Shown piece after piece: positions 8,876 to 17,185 of a stretch of 34,097 nt of DNA. The translations under genes and the position numbers were made by a program. The notes below the pieces were generated by a model. It saw only the letters and a program-made list of their open reading frames with translations. It was not told the origin of the DNA and did no database searches. Source of the DNA: Pleurocapsaceae cyanobacterium CSU_1_1 (lineage in GTDB: Bacteria > Cyanobacteriota > Cyanobacteriia > Cyanobacteriales > Xenococcaceae); NCBI GenBank assembly GCA_012034765.1, contig JAAUOU010000045.1:1-34097 (forward strand), given 5' to 3'. Every line of letters starts with the position of its first letter. Within the stretch, counting starts at the first letter, position 1.

Positions 8876-9474
8876 ATCTTTACTTGACCCAAAGATTTTA
8901 AAAAATTACGTAATAATGATTTGCCATGATCTGTCAAAATGCTTTCGGGGTGAAACTGCACTCCCTGAAGATGATGATAGTCTCGATGTCGCACTCCCAT
9001 AATGCTTCCGTCTTCTACCCAAGCAGTAATTTCTAAAGTGTCGGGAATAGTCTCAGGCTCAATTACTAAGCTGTGATATCTTGTGGCGGTAAAAGGTGAA
9101 TCTATCCCTGCAAATATTCCCTGATTTTGATGATGTATAGCGGAAGTTTTACCATGCATCAATACTGGCGCTAAGATAATTTTCCCCCCAAAAACTTGAC
9201 CAATACTTTGATGACCCAAACAAACCCCCAAAATAGGAATTTCTGAACCAAATTTTTCAATTAACTGAAGCGAGATCCCAGCATCTTCGGGACGACCTGG
9301 GCCTGGAGAAATTAAAATACCGTCAGGTTTTAATTGAGCAATTGTCTCAATGTCGATCGCATCATTACGATAAACGCGAATATCCGCTGCCACTGGCAAT
9401 TCTTGAGCTAGTTCACCCAAATATTGCACCAAATTATAGGTAAAGCTATCGTAATTATCAATAACTATAATCAA
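8872..9474 (-). CDS. trpG: Glutamine amidotransferase subunit of anthranilate/aminodeoxychorismate synthase
   Basis: A 200-residue class I glutamine amidotransferase that releases ammonia from glutamine for anthranilate synthase (TrpE) or aminodeoxychorismate synthase (PabB). The start IVIDNYDSFTYNLVQYL is diagnostic. The catalytic triad is C85 (GVCLGHQS), H175 and E177 (VQFHPES). Many cyanobacteria use one such subunit for both enzymes, so trpG/pabA cannot be separated by sequence alone. It lies 12 bases after the dgkA-like gene and overlaps the next gene by four bases, indicating an operon. Confidence 0.93.
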   Translation of the reverse strand: MIIVIDNYDSFTYNLVQYLGELAQELPVAADIRVYRNDAIDIETIAQLKPDGILISPGPGRPEDAGISLQLIEKFGSEIPILGVCLGHQSIGQVFGGKIILAPVLMHGKTSAIHHQNQGIFAGIDSPFTATRYHSLVIEPETIPDTLEITAWVEDGSIMGVRHRDYHHLQGVQFHPESILTDHGKSLLRNFLKSLGQVKI

Positions 9475-9486
9475 GTTAAATCTCCA

Positions 9487-9939
9487 TTACATCATAAGCA
9501 TAATACGCTGAAACAATGGCGGTAGCAAGATGCAGGTGGCAACAATAACCGCGGCGATCGCACTAATCAAAACTGCTCCAGCAGCACAATCCTTAGCTAT
9601 CTTAGCCAATTCATGATAGCTTTGCTTAACCGTTAAATCTACTACCGCTTCAATTGCTGTATTAATTAATTCTAAAACCATAACTACAGCACAAGTCATG
9701 GCGATAATTGCCATTTCCACAGCTGATACCTGTAACCAAGCCCCCATGCTTAAGGCGAAGATACCGACAAAGGTATGAATCCGAAAATTTCTTTGAGTAG
9801 CAAAGGCGTACGTCACCCCCGCCCAAGCATATTTAAAGCTCAAAAACAAGTTGGGAGCGACCTGCCAGGCTAAGTCACGAATTATTTTTTGATTCGATTT
9901 AGATTCTGGGGCAGTAGGAGCAATAGTAGAAGATTTCAT
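9487..9939 (-). CDS. dgkA: Diacylglycerol/undecaprenol kinase family protein
   Basis: A small integral membrane kinase of the DgkA family, which phosphorylates diacylglycerol or, in many bacteria, undecaprenol. I place the start at ATG 9937-9939 (MKSSTIAPTA), giving 150 residues; an upstream ATG at 9993 would add 18 residues of unlikely sequence. The signature LELINTAIEAVVDL is present (glutamates 90 and 97 in this numbering), followed by KDCAAGAVLI. Three hydrophobic segments are visible. The N-terminal extension before SFKYAWAGV is common in cyanobacterial versions. It is downstream of ybeY and 12 bases before trpG, an order I recall from other cyanobacteria. Confidence 0.88.
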   Translation of the reverse strand: MKSSTIAPTAPESKSNQKIIRDLAWQVAPNLFLSFKYAWAGVTYAFATQRNFRIHTFVGIFALSMGAWLQVSAVEMAIIAMTCAVVMVLELINTAIEAVVDLTVKQSYHELAKIAKDCAAGAVLISAIAAVIVATCILLPPLFQRIMLMM

Positions 9940-10086
9940 AGTTATATTTAATATAAACTGCGTTGGATTGGCTCTTTTGCTCGATTCAATCATGGCGACA
10001 GATACAATTGTAGTCCGTATATGTACTTAATTTATAACGTCATCATAACTCAAGGTTTATAAATTGAAATGTTCAGATTAGACAGT

Positions 10087-10635
10087 CTAAAATTGTGTAA
10101 AACTTGGTAATTCATCGAATTTGAGAGCATTTAAAGAATAAATTAATTCTTTTTGTTGACTTAACATTTGCTGTAAACTCTCATCATCAGGGTGATCCCA
10201 GCCGAGCAGATGTAGCAACCCGTGGGTCGATAACCAAGCTAATTCCACTTTTAAAGGATGTTTTTGCTCTTTGGCTTGTCTCATCGCCGTATCTAAAGAT
10301 ATGATTATGTCTCCTAAATATAAAGGCTCTGTCAACTCGGCAGGAAGAATTATATCTGTCTCGGTACTGGCAAATGCTAAAACGTCAGTTGGTTGGTCTA
10401 GGCGACGATATTGATGGTTATATTGTTGAATTTGGCGATCGTCTGTTAATTTTAAGCTCAGTTCGCAATCTTGAGGTATGTCAATAGTTTGATTTAAAAA
10501 GTTCAGCCAATTTTGAAACCAACCGACCCAATCAACTGATTTCACCTGATTTAAGTCTGCTGGGGCTAAATTACCCAGATAATCATTTTCGACATAAATC
10601 TCGCTATTTATAGATTGTCCTACAGCTACATTCAT
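10087..10635 (-). CDS. ybeY: Endoribonuclease YbeY (16S rRNA maturation factor)
   Basis: A 182-residue YbeY, a zinc-dependent single-strand RNase involved in 16S rRNA 3'-end maturation and ribosome quality control. The metal-binding motif HGLLHLLGWDH supplies H138, H142 and H148. Tryptophan in GWDH is a variation on the commoner tyrosine. Upstream are the family elements RQIQQYNHQYR and PTDVLAFA. The N-terminal 50 residues are longer than in E. coli, as is usual for cyanobacteria. It starts 7 bases after the DUF3285 gene, so the two are probably co-transcribed. Confidence 0.95.
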   Translation of the reverse strand: MNVAVGQSINSEIYVENDYLGNLAPADLNQVKSVDWVGWFQNWLNFLNQTIDIPQDCELSLKLTDDRQIQQYNHQYRRLDQPTDVLAFASTETDIILPAELTEPLYLGDIIISLDTAMRQAKEQKHPLKVELAWLSTHGLLHLLGWDHPDDESLQQMLSQQKELIYSLNALKFDELPSFTQF

Positions 10636-10642
10636 CTTGTGG

Positions 10643-10837
10643 TTATGGTTTGGTTAAATAAGCTAGTCCGACCAAAAGACCGACTAAACCGACTGTAGTG
10701 AGGAAAAAATGCCACAGGGATTGTCTTCCCTTGCGAACCATGTTTCTCATTGCCAATTTAATATAGCTATCTTTTGGCTTAGTTTCTCCTGATTCGGGTA
10801 TTTCATTTTGTCTCGGTTTAGAGGTAGATTCTGCCAT
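10643..10837 (-). CDS. DUF3285 family small membrane protein
   Basis: A 64-residue protein with a polar, proline-rich N-terminus (about 25 residues), a conserved YIKLAMRNMVRKG segment and one C-terminal membrane helix (about residues 42-61). This layout matches the small cyanobacterial DUF3285 family as I remember it. The function is unknown. It precedes ybeY by 7 bases, and this pairing is the only functional hint. The family name is from memory and was not searched. Confidence 0.72.
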   Translation of the reverse strand: MAESTSKPRQNEIPESGETKPKDSYIKLAMRNMVRKGRQSLWHFFLTTVGLVGLLVGLAYLTKP

Positions 10838-10893
10838 GTTTAAAATAATTAAAATAGTTTGAGTAGTTTAAGATTTGTTTCGGTAATTTAAAT

Positions 10894-11598
10894 TCATGAT
10901 AGTACTTGAACACCCAAAAAACACAGAAATCCACTAGCTAAAGGAACAGTCAGATTGTCTATTCCTAGCTTAGAAAAAGCCTCAGCAACTGTGGCGACGA
11001 AGGCAACCACTACAGCAATTGTCCATGTCTGCCAGTTATTACCCTCTACGGGCAAAAGAATTGCTCCTGTAACGATTAAAGCTGCTCCTATCATCGCCCC
11101 AGAGCCTTCCCAACTTTTAGTAATTTCACCGATCTGATACTTGTGTTGACCAAAACGTTGTCCAATAATTGCAGCCATCCCGTCGCCCCACGCCATCACT
11201 AAGATCCCGATGACTGCGTACTGGGGGGTATCGACCCAAAAATAAGCAGCTAAAATACCCATACTGAGGGCATAGAATAAAGTGCCAAAGCTTCTGCGTC
11301 CCACACTTTCAATGCTAGGAAGGATGGGGATGAGATAAGATAGAATGGCGATCGCCGCAGCGATGATTGCAGCAGTTACAATTACTGCACGAGAAATATC
11401 TAGCCACCACGCCAGCAGGATAACGTTGCCACTGCCGATATGAACCACCTTGCGAGTTAGTTCAGGATCGTTGGTAATGACGCGGCTCAATATTTCAGCG
11501 ACAAACACAAGTAGCGCCAGATAAACAAAGACAACTCCTAAAGGAAGGGCAAGATTAACTAGAGTATGGTTCAACCAAAGCGATTCTGGGTAGCTCAT
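10894..11598 (-). CDS. Phytol/polyprenol kinase family membrane protein (VTE5-like)
   Basis: A 234-residue multi-spanning membrane protein of the CTP-dependent dolichol/phytol kinase group related to phosphatidate cytidylyltransferase. It shows ELTRKVVHIGSGN near residue 43, the acidic AWGDGMAAIIGQRFG region near 140, and SWEGSGAMIG, all features of the VTE5/FOLK kinases. In cyanobacteria the homologous enzyme phosphorylates phytol released from chlorophyll so that it can be reused for tocopherol. Substrate specificity here is inferred only. About six or seven hydrophobic segments are present. It is divergent from the MscS-type gene and upstream of the DUF3285-ybeY operon by 56 bases. Confidence 0.82.
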   Translation of the reverse strand: MSYPESLWLNHTLVNLALPLGVVFVYLALLVFVAEILSRVITNDPELTRKVVHIGSGNVILLAWWLDISRAVIVTAAIIAAAIAILSYLIPILPSIESVGRRSFGTLFYALSMGILAAYFWVDTPQYAVIGILVMAWGDGMAAIIGQRFGQHKYQIGEITKSWEGSGAMIGAALIVTGAILLPVEGNNWQTWTIAVVVAFVATVAEAFSKLGIDNLTVPLASGFLCFLGVQVLS

Positions 11599-11785
11599 GA
11601 ATATTGCTCATACATATAGAGAATAGAAAAAATAGTTAGGCTAGATAGCTGAAAATCTAGTAGTCTGACCAATAGTACCAAAGAGCAATTCTTAAACTCA
11701 AAAAATTTCTCCCAAGGAATTTAACTTTCCGAAACTATGATTAGCGGTGGATTTTGCTAATTGCCACAAAACTCTTGTCAGTTAT

Positions 11786-13422
11786 ATGCTCAGGAAAAAA
11801 CTCTGCATCATCTTGATCGTAATTATAGGAATTACCTCAACTGTTTTGCCCGTTAGCGCAGCACAGCTGCCCTTTGTTCAAGATATAGCAATCTATTCTC
11901 GCTTGCTCCGTCAGGTGCAAGAAAACTCACTTAATTCTGCCTGTATTCGTTTAGATGGACGCTGTTTATTTAAGCTATCTGCCACCGATTCTGAATTATT
12001 GGGTGACAGAATTAATGAAATTCAAAAGCGTTTTGCCCAAGTAAGTGCCGACTCTTTAGCCGTTCCCGATAGCCAAATCGAAGTTACTGTCAAACCAAAC
12101 GGCAATTTACAAGACTTATATATAACTGTTGGCGATCGCTCTGAACGTTTATTTACCGTTACAAATATTGATGCTGAGGCTAACGATGTTGGTGTTCCCG
12201 TAAGGACGCGACAGCTTGAATTTGCCATTGAGCAGGGTTTACAAACAGCCAAAAAGAGCGATCGCCCCAATATTTGCGCCAGCAGGTAGTTATTGGATTT
12301 TGTATTTTGTTTGTTGTCTGGCTGGTTAATTTTCCTCTAGATCGAAAAGTTAGAGCCTTACGCAAGTCAGCGAAAAAACTTGCCCCCACCTCAAAACTGA
12401 AAACTCTCTCTATTACAGATCAGTTAGCTCAACGTCAAAAATGGAATCTAACTGAAATTCAATTTCGGCTGCTGCAACTAACTCAGATCTTAATCTGGAG
12501 TGGTGGAGCTTTAGGAATTTTGAATCTTTATCCTCAAACGCGGATCATTCCTTTTTTACTGATTGCTAGTTTGCGAATTCCTTTTCGGATCGGCATGATC
12601 GTCTTTATTGTCTATTTTTTGGTTCGGTTGACCTATTTTCTGATTGCCAAAATCAGCGCAGCAGCAATTGATACTCAGTCTAGCGATCTAAAAGTTAATC
12701 AGCGAGGTAAGTTACGTATCAATACTACCACCAGAATTTTGCGTAGCACAGTAACTATTATCTGGGTGGGAGTAGGTATCCTCGCAGCTTTTTGGATCAA
12801 TGGGGTTAATCTAGCACCATTATTAACTGGCGCAGGTATTTTTGGCTTAGGTCTATCCTTAGCTTCTCAAAACTTGATTAAGGACGCGATCAACGGTTTT
12901 ATAATTATCTGGGACGATCGCTATGCTGTGGGCGACGTAGTTGATATTGGCACGGTTGGTGGTCTGGTAGAAAATATTAATTTACGCATTACTCAGCTAA
13001 GAGATGCGGAAGGGCGATTGATTACTATCCCCAATAGTGCAGTGGAGATTGTGTCAAACCGCTCTAGTCAGTGGTCTAGAGCAGATCTGATTATTCCTGT
13101 AGCATATCAAACAGACATTGACTGCGCTTTAGAAGTAATCGAGCAAGTAGCTCAAGCCCTAACTGAAGATTGTCAATGGAGCGATCGCATTTGGGAGTTT
13201 CCTCAAGTTTTAGGTGTAGATCAATTTAGCGATCGCGGAATTTTAATTCGAGTCTGGATTAAAACCGAACCACTACAGCAATGGGATGTCGCCAGAGAAT
13301 TTCGTCGTCGAGTTAAAATTGCTTTTGATCGAGCGGGTATTCCAATTCCCATTCCCCAACAGCAAATCTTATTTGACCAGAAAAAGGCCTTGAACAAGAT
13401 TAACAATATCGAGCAAAATTAA
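11786..13422 (+). CDS. MscS-type mechanosensitive channel, apparent frameshift
   Basis: Two frames form one gene. The first (from ATG 11786; a GTG at 11747 would add 13 residues) has a signal peptide (MLRKKLCIILIVII, cleavage near VSA-AQL) and a periplasmic domain with a C...GRC cysteine pair. It stops at TAG 12287-12289. The second, open through 13422, carries membrane helices, the MscS pore helix (GAGIFGLGLSLASQNLIKD) and the beta domain (GDVVDIGTVGG). Adding one C to the run 12265-12268 joins them as DRPQYLRQQVV and gives about 545 residues, the normal length of cyanobacterial channels with this extra periplasmic domain. MscS channels release solutes during osmotic downshift. The break is probably a read or assembly error. 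Confidence 0.85.
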
Positions 13423-13559
13423 CTTTATTTACCCAATCTACAAATAGGAGCGATCGCTTTTGATTGAGATAATAAATATTTGGCAACTTAATCATCTAGT
13501 TTGCCGTCATAATCCACATCACACGCTATTTATCTTTCCTAAATTTTTGTCACTTCGAT

Positions 13560-14419
13560 ATGTTTCAGCAATTATTTAGCTTATTTAATATACCTAAGAC
13601 TTATTATCGTCGGTTTATCTACGCATTTACTGCTTTTCTCGTCAGCATCAGTATTAATCTAGTTCAGGCTCAACCTAGCTTTGGTATTTCTTGGATTGAC
13701 TTAATTAAAAGCGGGATTCAAGTTGTCCAAATCTCAAATATTTCCAAGGCTCAGGAAGTAGAATTGGGAAATCGATTAATCAAGAGTTAATTAGCTCTGG
13801 TCAGGCAACAATATACCGTAATCAATCAATTGAAGACTACGTTACTCAGATTGGTCAGCGACTAGCAAAAACCAGTCAGCGTTCAGACATTCCTTATACT
13901 TTTCAAATAGTTGATGATGATGGTATTAATGCTTTTGCCACGATGGGTGGCTATGTCTACGTTAATAAGGGATTAATTGCAGCAGCAGATAATGAAGCAG
14001 AATTAGCTAGTGTCATTGGGCATGAAATTGGACATATTGCCGCTCGTCACAGTATCGAACACATGCGGGAGAGCGCTGTCAAACAGGGATTGCTCTCCGC
14101 AGCAGGTTTAGATCGTAGTGATGCTGTACAGATTGGTGTAGAACTAGCTGTTAGTCGTCCTAATGGTCGCTCTGATGAATTGGAAGCCGATCGCTTTGGT
14201 TTAAATAATATGACCAAGGCACAATATGCTCCTGTAGGCATTTTGGGCTTCATGCAAAAATTATTACAAGTTGGTGGCTCTACTCCTAGTTTTTTAAACA
14301 CCCATCCTGCTACTTCAGAGCGAATTAAAATCTTGAAAGAGCTGATCGACCCTCAAACTGCCAATATAGGGGATGGCTTGGATAATCGAGCCTATAAAAG
14401 TCGGATTAGTTCCTTATGA
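13560..14419 (+). CDS. M48 family metalloprotease, apparent frameshift
   Basis: A zinc peptidase of family M48 in two frames. The first (ATG 13560) has a signal or membrane anchor (RFIYAFTAFLVSISIN) and the family segment AQEVELG, ending at TAA 13788-13790. The second frame continues INQELISSGQATIY and holds the active site HEIGHIAARH (H155, E156, H159 in the joined protein) and DELEADRFG, which supplies the third zinc ligand. One extra G or A in GGGAAA (13766-13771) joins them as ELGKSINQEL, giving 286 residues, normal for secreted BepA/LoiP-like members. Such enzymes degrade misfolded envelope proteins. The end lies 19 bases before the KDPG aldolase start. Confidence 0.85.
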
Positions 14420-14438
14420 TCTTTATGAAATCACCTTA

Positions 14439-15098
14439 ATGGATACCTGGGTCAAGCTATTACGCCAACATAAAGCGATCGCGATCATTCGTTGTGATGA
14501 TTTTGACTTAGCTTATAATATGGCTCAGGCGGTAGCAGCAGCAGGCATGAACCTGATTGAAATTACTTGGAATAGTGATCGCCCAGCACAGTTAATTAGT
14601 CAACTACGAGAAGAGTTACCTCACTGCACGATTGGCACAGGAACTATTTTAGACGCAAATCAGCTCGCTGCTGCGGTTGATGCTGGGGCGCAGTTTGCTT
14701 TTTCTCCTTGTTTTGATGCTCAACTATTAAAAACTTCTTTGTTGTGTCATAAAATTCCTTTTATTCCAGCCATATTTACTCCCACCGAAGCCGTAACTGC
14801 TTGGCAACAGGGAGCAAAAGTAGTCAAAGTTTTTCCCATTAAATCTTTGGGGGGCGCGGAGTATATAAAATGTTTACAACGTCCTTTGGGTCATATTCCG
14901 CTGATTCCTACTGGTGGTGTTACCGTAGAAAATGCTGTCCAAATGATCGATGCGGGAGCGATCGCCGTAGGTATTTCTAGTAGTCTATTTCCGAGTTTAG
15001 CGATCGCTAATCAACAATGGTCACACATCACTGAAAGAACTAGGATTATGCTAACTCAACTACAAACAACTAAATTATCATCTTTTGGCGATCGCTGA
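14439..15098 (+). CDS. eda: KDPG/KHG aldolase
   Basis: A 219-residue class I aldolase that splits 2-keto-3-deoxy-6-phosphogluconate into pyruvate and glyceraldehyde 3-phosphate (and/or 4-hydroxy-2-oxoglutarate). I start at ATG 14439 (MDTWVKLLRQHKAIAIIR); a longer frame back to 14373 would overlap the protease. Catalytic-site features are R18 (AIIR), E41 (LIEITW), GTGT near 67-70, Schiff-base lysine K130 in VVKVFP and the phosphate-binding PTGG at 157-160. Presence suggests an Entner-Doudoroff branch, reported in several cyanobacteria, but edd is not in this window. Confidence 0.92.
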   Translation: MDTWVKLLRQHKAIAIIRCDDFDLAYNMAQAVAAAGMNLIEITWNSDRPAQLISQLREELPHCTIGTGTILDANQLAAAVDAGAQFAFSPCFDAQLLKTSLLCHKIPFIPAIFTPTEAVTAWQQGAKVVKVFPIKSLGGAEYIKCLQRPLGHIPLIPTGGVTVENAVQMIDAGAIAVGISSSLFPSLAIANQQWSHITERTRIMLTQLQTTKLSSFGDR

Positions 15099-15112
15099 TC
15101 GAATTAGAGCTT

Positions 15113-15658
15113 TTAAGCCTTAGCCTTAATTAAAGCTACATCAATGCGAGATTTATCTGGTTGAGTAATTTCGGCTTTAATATCAGGACCAAAAAACTTT
15201 TCGATTTGTTCGTGTCTTTCTTGCCAATCTGATAAGGAGAAAAAAGGTGAATAATATTCCATCAGCAGAGTATAAGCACCATCTCTAGATTGCTCTTGAA
15301 TACCTGACAAGATCGGTCTTTCTTCATCTGTAGGGCTAAGACCAAACTTGGCTAAACAATCGTCTAAATGAGCTTCTTGTCCATAGCGAAAACGAGTTAC
15401 ATCTTTACGTAATTGCTCTTGAGTTGGGGTTGCTTGCGATCGCAATTCCTTCACTTCTGGAGTAGTTGGCACTGTATAAGGTACGGGCTTTAATTCTGAT
15501 GCTTTAAGCGCCAAACCACCTAGCAACAGGGGAATTCCGTAAAAGAACCCTGCTAAATTAAGAGTATTCATCCCCACTGCATAAGCATAAAAGCCAACGA
15601 TGGTTAAGATTCCCCCGACGGTTAAACCAACAGCAGCTAAGGGTATTTTTCGCAACAT
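15113..15658 (-). CDS. DUF2854 family membrane protein
   Basis: A 181-residue protein with two N-terminal hydrophobic segments (about residues 7-28 and 35-52) joined by a short turn, then a soluble domain rich in charged residues (RSQATPTQEQLRKDVTRFRYG, SLSDWQERHEQIEKFFGPDI). This matches the DUF2854 family found in cyanobacteria and plant plastids. The function is not known to me. It is convergent with eda, 14 bases apart, and divergent from the small acidic protein gene. Confidence 0.78.
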   Translation of the reverse strand: MLRKIPLAAVGLTVGGILTIVGFYAYAVGMNTLNLAGFFYGIPLLLGGLALKASELKPVPYTVPTTPEVKELRSQATPTQEQLRKDVTRFRYGQEAHLDDCLAKFGLSPTDEERPILSGIQEQSRDGAYTLLMEYYSPFFSLSDWQERHEQIEKFFGPDIKAEITQPDKSRIDVALIKAKA

Positions 15659-15738
15659 ATTTAAAAAATTGTTTATATTTATCGATATTGTCTATTCTAA
15701 AGCTAATGGATACTCGAAAAAAATAAAATTAGCAAATT

Positions 15739-15918
15739 ATGGACAAAGCAGATATTAAAGCCAGAATCGCCCAAATGAACTCTAAACGAGATTCTTTAGT
15801 TGAACTTTTGGAAAGACCAAATTTGGGAACATTAAGAATTGATGTCGATCAAGCTCTAGAAGAACTAGATGAATTAATCGAAGAATTTAATGAAACCTTT
15901 CCTGAAGAGAAGGTTTAA
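15739..15918 (+). CDS. Small acidic coiled-coil protein, unknown function
   Basis: A 59-residue frame starting MDKADIKARIAQMNSKRDSL and ending FPEEKV. It is strongly charged, with a heptad-like LEELDELIEEFNE segment at about residues 40-52, so a helical coiled coil is likely. Codon use and HIP1-free composition look like the neighbours, and it fills the gap between DUF2854 and the GNAT gene. I do not recognise a family. Real-gene status rests on composition and protein-like sequence. Confidence 0.6.
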   Translation: MDKADIKARIAQMNSKRDSLVELLERPNLGTLRIDVDQALEELDELIEEFNETFPEEKV

Positions 15919-15960
15919 TCTGTATTTATTGTCAGTCTGGTTAACGAGCAATTAACATCG

Positions 15961-16407
15961 ATGAAAATTTATCAAGCAACTATTAAACAATTAGATCAAG
16001 TTGCTTTTCTCTTCAATCAATATCGCATTTTTTACCGTCAGCCAGCGGATTTAAAATCCGCCCAAAAATTTATTCGCGAACGTTTACAGCAGCAGGATGC
16101 AGTTATCTTTTTAGCCAGAGAAAATGAGCAGCCTGTTGGCTATACTCAGCTATTTCCTTCCTGGTCTTCTGTCTCAATGCAGCGAGTCTGGATTCTAAAT
16201 GATTTGTTTGTGCTAAGGGAAAAGAGAAATCAGGGCATCGCCAAAGCTTTAATGAATAAGGCTAAAGATCATGCTATATCTACCAATGCTGTGAGAATTA
16301 TCTTGGCGACGGAAGTAACCAACCAAATAGGGCAAAATCTATACGAATCAATGGGTTATCGTCATTTTGATGACTTCTATCACTACATGCTGTCGCTTGA
16401 CTCTTAA
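15961..16407 (+). CDS. GNAT family N-acetyltransferase
   Basis: A 148-residue acetyltransferase using acetyl-CoA to acylate an amine. It has the central strand VGYTQLFPSWSS, then WILNDLFVLREKRNQGIAKALM, where RNQGIA is the coenzyme-A pyrophosphate loop (Q/RxxGxG/A), and a C-terminal LYESMGYRHFDDFYHYML. The length equals one GNAT domain. The start MKIYQATIKQLDQVAFLFNQYR is typical. The substrate cannot be told from sequence. It starts 42 bases after the small acidic protein gene and may be co-transcribed with it. Confidence 0.88.
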   Translation: MKIYQATIKQLDQVAFLFNQYRIFYRQPADLKSAQKFIRERLQQQDAVIFLARENEQPVGYTQLFPSWSSVSMQRVWILNDLFVLREKRNQGIAKALMNKAKDHAISTNAVRIILATEVTNQIGQNLYESMGYRHFDDFYHYMLSLDS

Positions 16408-16498
16408 TTTAATTTGTGCAGCAATTCCCACCTGTTCGCCCTAATAGTCATAACTTGTTGAGAAAACCTAATAAAACTTGAATATTACAGCCTACATA

Positions 16499-16547
16499 GT
16501 GCCAAATTTTGCTAACTTCAAATTTAGCAATAAATAACTATTGGCAC
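16499..16547 (+). promoter_or_regulatory. Nested inverted repeats abutting a GTG start
   Basis: GTGCCAA (16499-16505) pairs perfectly with TTGGCAC (16541-16547). Inside it, TTGCTAA (16509-16515) pairs with TTAGCAA (16524-16530). The right outer arm ends one base before the GTG start of the next gene, so in RNA the structure would cover the ribosome-binding region; in DNA it could be an operator. Confidence 0.45.
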
Positions 16548-16548
16548 A

Positions 16549-16875
16549 GTGAAATACTTTTTTCTGAGTGATGGCTGGAATTACGATCGAGTTTGGGAAT
16601 TTGGCGGATTATGGGATCAAGTTGACTGGGGACGCAAACCCGAAATTAAACGCCTTGATTGTGGCATTTTACAGCAGCAGGAAATCCTCTGGCTCTATGC
16701 CGTGGAAAATGAAGTGATCATGGTGGAAGTTAAGCCTAAACAAGAGCTACAGGAAAGCTCAAATATTGGGCAGGTAGTACTTAAAAGACTTATTAGCGCC
16801 GAACAAGTGATTGAAATTTTGCACCAGGCTGAATCAGTTTTTAATTCTGCTACTAGAAAACATATAACAATCTAA
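16549..16875 (+). CDS. Conserved cyanobacterial protein of unknown function
   Basis: A 108-residue soluble protein starting at GTG 16549 (MKYFFLSDGWNYDRVWEFGG). The tryptophan-rich start and GQVVLKRLISAEQVIEIL near the C-terminus resemble a short hypothetical family I have seen in cyanobacteria, but I know no function. No Shine-Dalgarno sequence is evident, and the start is flush against an inverted repeat. It stands alone between the GNAT gene and psbB. Confidence 0.68.
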   Translation: MKYFFLSDGWNYDRVWEFGGLWDQVDWGRKPEIKRLDCGILQQQEILWLYAVENEVIMVEVKPKQELQESSNIGQVVLKRLISAEQVIEILHQAESVFNSATRKHITI

Positions 16876-17185
16876 CTACAAATATTCAGAACCACTATTT
16901 TGTTACAAAATTTAACTTTTGTCGATAAAACAAGATAGTTCTTGCAATAGTTTCTAACAATAGTTACACTTCTTTAAATAACAGTAATTTCAAGGAACTC
17001 CTGAACTAGCTCAATTTTTTGCACCACTATTATCAGATTTTTCTATAGAAGGGCAGAGATTGTGGCGTACATACAAATTACAAAATAAGAGTCAACTTTA
17101 GCATTACTATTTTATTAGTAATGTTGACCAACATTATTTGGTCTTACCTAAACAAATTATTTAATCAATAGGAGGGGTGTAGTCT
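16876..17185 (+). promoter_or_regulatory. psbB upstream/leader region with bulged stem-loop and strong RBS
   Basis: No gene is present in this 310-base stretch. In it, GTCAA (17091-17095) plus CATTACTA (17102-17109) pair perfectly with TAGTAATG (17116-17123) plus TTGAC (17124-17128), making a 13-bp stem with a 6-nt bulge (17096-17101) and the loop TTTTAT. A strong ribosome-binding site, GGAGGGG at 17171-17177, lies 8 bases before the psbB ATG. I could not fix the promoter. Confidence 0.6.

Noticed and set aside
12274-13422. Separate 382-residue MscS gene starting at TTG
   Set aside because: No independent start signal, and a single-base repair joins it to the upstream domain, giving the usual family length.
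13943-14419. Separate 158-residue protease starting at ATG 13943
   Set aside because: The frame is open and conserved upstream of this ATG (INQELISSG, then IEDYVTQIGQRLAK), so the true protein begins earlier.
14373-14438. N-terminal extension of the KDPG aldolase
   Set aside because: It would overlap the protease C-terminus, and the 22 residues do not resemble the family; ATG 14439 gives the normal start.
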